13,302 nt of DNA from Bacteroides sp. UBA7335. GTDB lineage: Bacteria > Bacteroidota > Bacteroidia > Bacteroidales > Bacteroidaceae. The notes under the pieces are model-generated. The model saw nothing but the letters and a program-made list of their open reading frames with translations. It searched no databases and was not told the DNA's origin. Positions within the stretch are counted from its first letter, which is position 1, and each line of letters starts with the position of its first letter. The translations under genes were made by a program, and so were the position numbers. Positions 8,284 to 13,302 of the stretch are shown here, in pieces. The stretch is taken from positions 381-13,682 of the forward strand of contig DKPL01000082.1 of NCBI GenBank assembly GCA_002471185.1. Direction: 5' to 3'.

Positions 8284-9477
8284 TTACGGGGTGTCTGGTT
8301 TTATTCCTCTTATCAATACTTTTTTGTCGTTGGCTAGTGTGGTGGCAAAAAGGTAATCTTCGCCTCCTTCGGCGAGCTTTGTGCGTTTGCGGAGTTCGGC
8401 CACCGTGGCAGGGAAGTTACGTACAGTAAGGTTGGCTTTTTTCAAATCACCAAGTAGTGTTTTTAGCTCTTTTTTGTTGAACGTACATTCGCCTACTACC
8501 TCAAATGCCCTGCCGGGAAAGTCGGCAACGAGTCTGTCGGAGGTATAAAGGTGACTGTTGGGATGCAACTTCAACAGCTCGAAGTGTGCTGCCACGCTTC
8601 GGTAAGCACCGGCTTTCATCACCGATGCGTTGGGCTCGTATAGGTATCGGCCTACTTGGTCGGTGTAGCTGCACACCGCTTGTTGTTCGGCCTCGCGGGT
8701 GAATGTGAAATGTTGATTGCTGCCAGCAGTGAGGTTGACACAATGAATGGGAACCTCGGTGGTAGTAGCTGATGAATTGAGTATGAGTAGCAGCTCTTTG
8801 CAGTCGTTGGCAGCAGATACAATGTGTACTTCGCAGATGTGTTGCAGTGTAGTTAGTGCCAAAGCCACATCGAGCATGGGCGATAGCTTCACCATCACTC
8901 GATTGGCTTTCTCGGTCAATAATGCTTCGAGCTGTTCTACATTGGGCTCACAGTCGGATATAGCTACCGTTTTTCCTCCATGCCCATCACGTCGTGCGGG
9001 ATCAATAAAAATCCACTCTACCGGTGGCATCATTGGCAAGTATTCGGTCGCTTCTTGGTTGTGCACCACAACCTGGTTGAGCCCCAATGCAGCAAAATTG
9101 TGCTGTGCAATGTCGCAAAGTTCTGTTTGGCGTTCTACATAATCTACTCGTTCGAAGTTAGCTCCCATAAAAGCACAATCTACCCCAAAACCACCGGTCA
9201 AGTCGGTCAAACTAGTACCTCCAACCAATGAGGCTTTGTAGTGCGCCGTGTTTTCCGAAGAGCATTGCTCCATCGACAAATGACGCGGATAGCGTATCTC
9301 GCCATTTGCAGCCCAACTGGGTATTTTTGCTAAAGCCACTTGTCTGCCCGAAATCTGGGTAATGGCTTCGCGCAAGTCAACACCGGGATATTTGGCCGCT
9401 TGCAGAGCCAGCTCTTTCACGTTGTCGCGTAGGTGAGCATCGATAAACGCTTTGGTAGATGGTGATAGTACATTCAT
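8284..9477 (-). CDS. THUMP-like domain class I SAM-dependent methyltransferase (PG_1098 type)
   Basis: A 397-residue cytoplasmic protein of the Bacteroidetes methyltransferase family typified by Porphyromonas PG_1098. From the chosen start, a helical N-terminal domain (1-85) precedes a Rossmann methyltransferase fold. Motif I is DLTGGFGVD (92-100) and motif IV is FIDPARR (157-163), as in N-methyltransferases acting on nucleic acid or protein. Next come a ferredoxin-like segment (about 270-312) and a THUMP-like C-terminal domain (about 322-391), suggesting an RNA substrate; the exact target is unknown. The start is ambiguous. An in-frame ATG at 9534 adds 19 residues and has AGGAG five bases upstream. 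The ATG at 9477 has AAGGA six bases upstream and, from recollection of the family, lies where relatives begin (MN-LSP). I favour 9477 without excluding 9534. Confidence 0.9.
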   Translation of the reverse strand: MNVLSPSTKAFIDAHLRDNVKELALQAAKYPGVDLREAITQISGRQVALAKIPSWAANGEIRYPRHLSMEQCSSENTAHYKASLVGGTSLTDLTGGFGVDCAFMGANFERVDYVERQTELCDIAQHNFAALGLNQVVVHNQEATEYLPMMPPVEWIFIDPARRDGHGGKTVAISDCEPNVEQLEALLTEKANRVMVKLSPMLDVALALTTLQHICEVHIVSAANDCKELLLILNSSATTTEVPIHCVNLTAGSNQHFTFTREAEQQAVCSYTDQVGRYLYEPNASVMKAGAYRSVAAHFELLKLHPNSHLYTSDRLVADFPGRAFEVVGECTFNKKELKTLLGDLKKANLTVRNFPATVAELRKRTKLAEGGEDYLFATTLANDKKVLIRGIKPDTP

Positions 9478-9534
9478 GTTTATTCCTTCTTTCACTCTAT
9501 ATAATAAGATGTGTGTAAAGTACGCTATTTTCAT

Positions 9535-10012
9535 TTTATCTCCTCTTATTTTAATGCATAAAAAATAGAGTTATGCTGCTTCTTTTATTGTTTTTATAGG
9601 TATGCATTGAGCAAGATGCTGAAAATGCGTTGCGCTGTGGTGCAACTGCTGAAGCTGTAATTGTTGATTTGCCTTAATAAAATTGTGCGATGAAGGTTAA
9701 ATCGTATTTGCAACCCTTCGCTTTTTGCGAAAGCAATAAACCTTGTTATTCTCTTAAATGGCTCTTCTTACTCACAGTTTATTTGTCTACACCACTCCGT
9801 GTGTTTGTTGTGGCAAGAGTTGTATCGGCCAACTCACTTCGGTGAACAAGATGTGGCAGTGCTCTTGATGCAAGAGTACGATATCGGGTTTCAGCTGACT
9901 ATGAGAGAGGCGGGTGAGGTAGCTCAAAAGTGGTTGGGGTGGGGATGATTGAAGGGTAGTATTGAGGTTTAATGCTATGGCATTGAAGACAATAAACACC
10001 CCTTCTACAGCC
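9535..10012. other. Gene-poor intergenic stretch between divergent genes
   Basis: No gene is called in this part of the 0.9-kb divergent gap. A 90-codon minus-strand frame (9787-10059) runs into the downstream repeat and has no ribosome binding site or family resemblance. On the plus strand, 84 codons stay open from 9694 to the TGA at 9946-9948. Their late part is protein-like (QELYRPTHFGEQDVAVLLMQ) but lacks an early start codon; the only ATG in that late part (9868) would give 26 residues. A coding relic is possible. Confidence 0.45.
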
Positions 10013-10025
10013 CTTGTAGAGGGGG
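9999..10025. repeat. Strong inverted repeat (hairpin) beside the 22-base repeat
   Basis: CCCCTTCTACA (9999-10009) pairs with TGTAGAGGGGG (10015-10025) through 11 base pairs, one of them G-T, around a five-base GCCCT loop. On the minus strand the hairpin is followed by TGTTTATTGTCTT, a weak U-rich tail that could terminate a minus-strand transcript. No minus-strand gene lies directly upstream to need it. It immediately precedes the tandem repeat at 10035. Confidence 0.6.
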
Positions 10026-10034
10026 TATGGTACG

Positions 10035-10122
10035 CATTAATCTCCACCGTGGTGCGCATTAATCTCCACCATGGTGCGCATTAATCTCTACCATGCTGCA
10101 CATTAACCCCCACCATACTCTA
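10035..10122. repeat. 22-base tandem repeat with CACCATGGTG palindrome, four copies
   Basis: Four consecutive units of exactly 22 bases begin at 10035, 10057, 10079 and 10101. Each starts CATTAA. The second reads CATTAATCTCC then ACCATGGTGCG; the first differs from it at one base (CCGTGG for CCATGG). The third and fourth have diverged further. The second unit contains the perfect palindrome CACCATGGTG. A weak fifth copy may precede them (10013-10034, sharing the end TATGGTACG). The sequence is unrelated to the repeat at 2072-2159 but has the same period, copy number and palindromic design. Confidence 0.85.
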
Positions 10123-10188
10123 TACTATTGTCTTGTAATTACAATCCTCTTGTCTCAATTTTTATCATGCTAAAGTCACTGTTGAAAC

Positions 10189-10318
10189 TGTTTATAACTC
10201 TGTTTATAACTATCTATATTTGTGCATAACCTTGTTAATAAACCTGTTTATAGTTGTTTAAAACTCCGGTTATGGTTGTTGATAACCTGTTAATAACCTG
10301 TTGATATCTGGTTTATAA
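10189..10318 (-). repeat. Phased array of about twelve DnaA-box-like 9-mers at 11-base spacing
   Basis: The plus-strand 9-mer TGTTNATAA (minus strand TTATNAACA) recurs in one orientation with starts at 10189, 10201, 10221, 10233, 10245, 10255, 10277, 10288, 10299 and 10310. Degenerate units fill the slots near 10211 and 10266. Intervals are 10-12 bases, exactly 11 for the last five, mean 11.0. On the minus strand the copies include TTATGCACA (10221-10229), which fits the DnaA box TTATNCACA, and TTATCAACA (10277-10285), one mismatch away; others are TTATAAACA or TTATTAACA. An 11-base step approximates one DNA turn, so sites face the same side of the helix. Clustered iteron-like sites suggest an origin, a DnaA-titration locus or a multi-site operator. 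Which of these applies is not decided by the sequence. Confidence 0.7.
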
Positions 10319-10332
10319 CCATGGTTTGTTGG

Positions 10333-10358
10333 AGTGATAAAGTGAACCCGCTATCACT
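10333..10358. repeat. Inverted repeat upstream of the TPR gene, possible operator
   Basis: AGTGATA (10333-10339) and TATCACT (10352-10358) are perfect inverted copies separated by 12 bases, about 80 bases before the likely ATG of the following gene. TACCTTTTG (10365-10373), one base longer than a -7 element, lies just downstream. It could be a dimeric regulator site next to a promoter or a weak hairpin. Support is limited to symmetry and position. Confidence 0.35.
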
Positions 10359-10436
10359 TAAAATTACCTTTTGTGTGAACCACAGCTTAGATTCAGTTGT
10401 TAGCATTGAGTGAGTAAGAATGTTTAATTGTTGGGT

Positions 10437-12203
10437 ATGATTGTATTATCTGTTATTGTTTGTTTGCTGTTGGTGGCGGCGGTTGTGTATTATGTTGTAT
10501 ATATAAGGAGGGAGAGCAAAAAACTGAAAGCTCATTCTTCGGTATATAACACAAATGCGGCCAATGCAAAAGCTTATGATGAAAGCAAACGATACAGTCG
10601 AAATAGCTTAAAGTCTGTCATTCTCGAAATACTCACTTCGCTAAACTGTAGTTATACTATCGAAGAGGATAAAACCATTGTTTTCGACTATCAAGCGGCT
10701 AAGTTTCGCATTATTTATTATGATGACCAAGCGGTGGTTGATGTCTTCTATCTTTACTTTTATACTACACCTTTCAAAGATATGAATGTGGTGCGTTACT
10801 TATGCAACGAGCTCAACACGCAGTCTAAAATTACCAAGTTCTTTTATACCTTCGACAACTCGCACAACGAGATTGATGTGCATTGTTCTACTCACTTCTT
10901 GCTGTCAGATACGATGGAGTTTATGAAGCGAGTTTTGGTGCGTACGCTCAATGATTTGTTTGTTAGTCGTCGCAATTTTCTGAATTCCATCAATGATATT
11001 TTCGAGAAACGCAAAGATAGCCAGAGCATTGATGATCCTGAGGTGGAGCTCTTCAAACAAAATCGCGAGAAGTTTCTTCTTTACGAACAAGAGATTATGC
11101 ATCAGCCTACTCATATCCCTCCACGCGTAGGCGAGGAGAGTATCGTGACATTAAACTATCTGCTTTGCAAAGCACTCGATTTGATTGATGTGGATTGGGT
11201 GAAACTTACTGTTTATGGACAAGAAGAGCGGGTGCTGACCGATGCTAAAGAGATTGCGGCATTTAATGTGCTCAACACGGTGATTGATGCGAGCGACCGT
11301 CGGCAAGCTGTCTTCAAAAACGAAGATGCGACACTAGTGGTGTGTTTTACTAACCCCAAACTGAAATCGACCAACAAGGTGCAACGGGTGATGATTGATG
11401 TAAAGGCCGATGGGGTAACCGATGATACTCTTTATACACGCATCACCTGCTGTGTGATACCCCATACTGTAAGTAAGCTTGTGACTTGCAACTCCAAAAA
11501 CAACCAAGTGGTGAGTGTCTCTTTTTTGCTGGCTTTTGATAAGATTTCGATAGAAAACAAGTTGGCAAAACTTAAATATATGGTGCAAGATGCTCAAGAT
11601 AAGATTGAGAAAAACTGCTATCATGAATTGTCTGAAGAGCAAAAAGTGCTGGTGGATTGTACCAACGAGAGCATTGCTTACGATTTGTATTTTGGTAAGA
11701 CTTGCTTCCTTAATAAGCGCTACTACGAAGCGCTCTTCTACCTCGAAAATGCTTTCTTTGTGTTGAACGAATCGTTTCATACACTCAATGCCGTAGGTCG
11801 CAATAAGTTTTTCCAAGTCTGCTACTACATAGGTTTTTCGTACTGCGAACTGAAACTTTATCGTCATGCTTACTATTACCTTAGTGCCATGATCAACGAA
11901 GAGAGTTATGTCTATCTTAAAGAGTTTGTCAATTGCATCTCCAATATGAATGATTTTAGAGCCATCTACTTTGTGAGAAATATAATTGATAAAATCAACG
12001 ACGATCTTGATAAGAGCGAAGGCAGTCCAACCGAAGAGTTGCTTCATTTTGTTAACTTCATAAAACGTAGACAGGCCTTTGTGCTTATCAATATCAAACA
12101 CTACGATGAGGCCGAACAGATGCTTCGCGAAATGCTCGAGGATCCTATAAACAAAGATTTTGCTATCAACGAACTGGCTTATCTGCAACGCATCCGCGAG
12201 TGA
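10437..12203 (+). CDS. Membrane-anchored TPR protein with YbjN/secretion-chaperone-like domain, function unknown
   Basis: A 588-residue protein I cannot name. Residues 1-23 are a membrane helix (IVLSVIVCLLLVAAVVYYVV) followed by RRESKK, predicting one anchor with the body in the cytoplasm. Residues about 58-180 (SLNCSYTIEEDKTIVFDYQ and on) suggest the alpha/beta fold of YbjN or type III secretion chaperones; this is a tentative reading by pattern. Residues about 414-445, 457-488 and 543-570 look like tetratricopeptide helices (KRYYEALFYLENAFFVL, LYRHAYYYLSAMINEE, KHYDEAEQMLREMLEDP), suggesting a protein-interaction scaffold. An upstream in-frame TTG (10428) would add three residues; I prefer the ATG at 10437. 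No Shine-Dalgarno sequence is seen. The 284-codon frame on the opposite strand is a shadow. A phased repeat array lies about 120 bases upstream. Confidence 0.85.
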   Translation: MIVLSVIVCLLLVAAVVYYVVYIRRESKKLKAHSSVYNTNAANAKAYDESKRYSRNSLKSVILEILTSLNCSYTIEEDKTIVFDYQAAKFRIIYYDDQAVVDVFYLYFYTTPFKDMNVVRYLCNELNTQSKITKFFYTFDNSHNEIDVHCSTHFLLSDTMEFMKRVLVRTLNDLFVSRRNFLNSINDIFEKRKDSQSIDDPEVELFKQNREKFLLYEQEIMHQPTHIPPRVGEESIVTLNYLLCKALDLIDVDWVKLTVYGQEERVLTDAKEIAAFNVLNTVIDASDRRQAVFKNEDATLVVCFTNPKLKSTNKVQRVMIDVKADGVTDDTLYTRITCCVIPHTVSKLVTCNSKNNQVVSVSFLLAFDKISIENKLAKLKYMVQDAQDKIEKNCYHELSEEQKVLVDCTNESIAYDLYFGKTCFLNKRYYEALFYLENAFFVLNESFHTLNAVGRNKFFQVCYYIGFSYCELKLYRHAYYYLSAMINEESYVYLKEFVNCISNMNDFRAIYFVRNIIDKINDDLDKSEGSPTEELLHFVNFIKRRQAFVLINIKHYDEAEQMLREMLEDPINKDFAINELAYLQRIRE

Positions 12204-12496
12204 GACTTCTTTTTTTTCTTATCACTCTTGTTGGGGGGTGGATAATTGGTTGCATTAAAGGGGAAGGATGTAACAAAGGACGATGTTGTGTTTTGTCTGC
12301 CGATTTTTGATGCTTTGCTAGGTGTAATAGGAGGAGAGGATAAAATAAAATATTAAGTCATTCTGCCACGATGAACATTGCTCATCTTTTACTGTTTATC
12401 ATAAAAATCAGTCTATGTTAAATGATCTGTCTTTATCTAGAGTTGATTGAGGGATGCTTTATGTTACATTAATCTAAAAATCAAGAAAAGGTCGTT
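12204..12496. other. Intergenic region upstream of the thioesterase
   Basis: No gene is visible. A T-run (12211-12218) follows the TPR stop codon but lacks a convincing stem, so it is not a confident terminator. A GGAGGAGAGG tract near 12331 resembles a ribosome binding site, but the nearest start codon gives only 16 codons (12371-12421). No exact TAnnTTTG promoter element was found for the thioesterase. Confidence 0.5.
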
Positions 12497-13201
12497 ATGT
12501 TTAGTATTCAAGATGTGGTTACAACCAGCAAAACCGGTGAAGATGGTAAGTTAAAGTTGGTTTCGGCATTTCAGCTGATGCAAGATTGTTCGGAACTGTG
12601 GTTCGAGTCTGAACCTGAATTTGAAGTCTATATGCATCGAAATAATATGACTCAATTGTTGGCGGGAAGGCAGGTTGATATTATCAGGGTGCCTTCGTTT
12701 AAAGAACGACTTACCATACAGACTAGTATATACGAATGTTACGGGTACTATGGATATCGAAATACTATTATATTAGATGAAGCAAATAAACCATGTTACG
12801 TGACTTGGAGCACCGGAGTGTGCGTAAATCTCGATTCGGGGAGATTGAGTAAAATGGATTCTGACATGGTGAAACATATGCATTTCGACCCGAAGTACGA
12901 TATGGAATACTTAGAACGTAAAATTGTAGTTCCACACGGTGAGCTTATTAGTTCTGATCCTATATCGGTGATGCGCGATGATATTGATTACAACCGCCAC
13001 ATGAACAATGCTCAGTATATTCGCATCGCTTGCGAATATCTTCCTTTGGACTTTGTGGTAAGGCGGGTGCGGGTAGAGTATAAAAAGCCTGCAAAACTGG
13101 GTGATGTGATTTATCCGCGTTTGCTTCGTGCCGAAAATAAAATCTACATTCAGATGGCAAGTGCTGATTGTGTTTATGCTGTAATTGAATTTACGGCTTA
13201 A
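12497..13201 (+). CDS. Acyl-ACP thioesterase (two-hotdog family)
   Basis: A 234-residue cytoplasmic enzyme of the acyl-ACP thioesterase family (Pfam Acyl-ACP_TE), expected to hydrolyse acyl-acyl carrier protein to free fatty acid plus ACP, ending chain extension in type II fatty-acid synthesis. It has two tandem hotdog folds, about 1-135 and 145-234. The second carries the signature DDIDYNRHMNNAQYI (161-175), matching D-x-N-x-H-x-NN-x-Y, whose Asn and His are active-site residues in plant FatA/FatB and bacterial relatives. Length agrees with bacterial members; plant enzymes are longer. AAAAGG lies five bases before the ATG, one of the few Shine-Dalgarno-like signals here. It is 293 bases after the TPR gene and probably has its own promoter. 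Chain-length preference cannot be read from the sequence. Confidence 0.93.
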   Translation: MFSIQDVVTTSKTGEDGKLKLVSAFQLMQDCSELWFESEPEFEVYMHRNNMTQLLAGRQVDIIRVPSFKERLTIQTSIYECYGYYGYRNTIILDEANKPCYVTWSTGVCVNLDSGRLSKMDSDMVKHMHFDPKYDMEYLERKIVVPHGELISSDPISVMRDDIDYNRHMNNAQYIRIACEYLPLDFVVRRVRVEYKKPAKLGDVIYPRLLRAENKIYIQMASADCVYAVIEFTA

Positions 13202-13302
13202 GTACTGTGGCTTTTACGTCTGTTTAAGTCGGTATAGCTTCCTCTTTTTATCTCAATTTCGCAATCTTTAATTTTTCGTTTCGCGCGCACGCATATATTA
13301 TA

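Noticed and set aside
9787..10059. A 90-codon minus-strand frame
   Set aside because: It starts inside the second 22-base repeat, crosses the strong hairpin, and its product has no recognisable domain.
10013..10318. The repeat region as a CRISPR array
   Set aside because: The units are contiguous 11- or 22-base tandem repeats without unique spacers of about 30 bases, and no cas genes are present.
9535..10436. A confident chromosomal oriC call
   Set aside because: DnaA-box-like sites and diverging genes are suggestive, but no visible skew reversal occurs across the region, no dnaA or other origin-linked gene is present, and only one 9-mer fits the strict consensus.
11334..12188. A 284-codon minus-strand frame inside the TPR gene
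   Set aside because: It is antisense to a long frame with a membrane anchor and TPR-like helices, and it has no ribosome binding site or recognisable motif.

Overview
The window reads as chromosome of a Bacteroidales bacterium (Bacteroides or a close relative). The evidence is the gene set: a TonB-dependent receptor with an N-terminal carboxypeptidase-regulatory-like domain, the THUMP-like (PG_1098-type) methyltransferase family, and a two-hotdog acyl-ACP thioesterase. Most start codons have no Shine-Dalgarno sequence, and two genes have Bacteroidetes-type TAnnTTTG -7 promoter elements. No rRNA, tRNA, CRISPR array, transposase or integrase was recognised. Species cannot be fixed by eye.

Layout. 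Bases 1-610 are T-rich and hold no gene I can support. A minus-strand terminator lies at 611-655, and a decayed plus-strand reading frame with two in-frame TAA codons runs from 769 to 1041. A CaCA-family sodium/calcium antiporter (minus, 1011-1976) is divergent from a large MscS-type mechanosensitive channel (plus, 2413-4290). The gap between them carries a 22-base tandem palindromic repeat. Two hairpins separate the channel from a convergent minus-strand pair: a TonB-dependent receptor (8179-5363), then 23 bases later a secreted acid-phosphatase-like metallophosphoesterase (5339-4401). Upstream of the receptor, also on the minus strand, is the class I methyltransferase (about 9477-8284).

Next is a gene-poor stretch of about 0.9 kb (9535-10436), again between divergent genes. 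It contains a strong hairpin, a second and unrelated 22-base tandem repeat, and an array of about twelve 11-base-spaced 9-mers that resemble DnaA boxes (TTATNNACA on the minus strand). To its right are a membrane-anchored TPR protein of unknown function (10437-12203) and the acyl-ACP thioesterase (12497-13201), both on the plus strand. Bases 12204-12496 and 13202-13302 show only T-rich non-coding sequence.

How the genes fit together. Receptor and phosphatase form a likely two-gene operon: the phosphatase would release phosphate from an organic phosphate ester outside the cytoplasm and the receptor would import a substrate or product. That pairing is inferred from adjacency. The antiporter and the channel are both envelope ion-handling proteins sharing a divergent control region. 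The thioesterase and methyltransferase are probably housekeeping genes. The most unusual content is non-coding: helically phased repeat arrays (22 = 2 x 11 bases) occupy both divergent intergenic regions and nothing else in the window.
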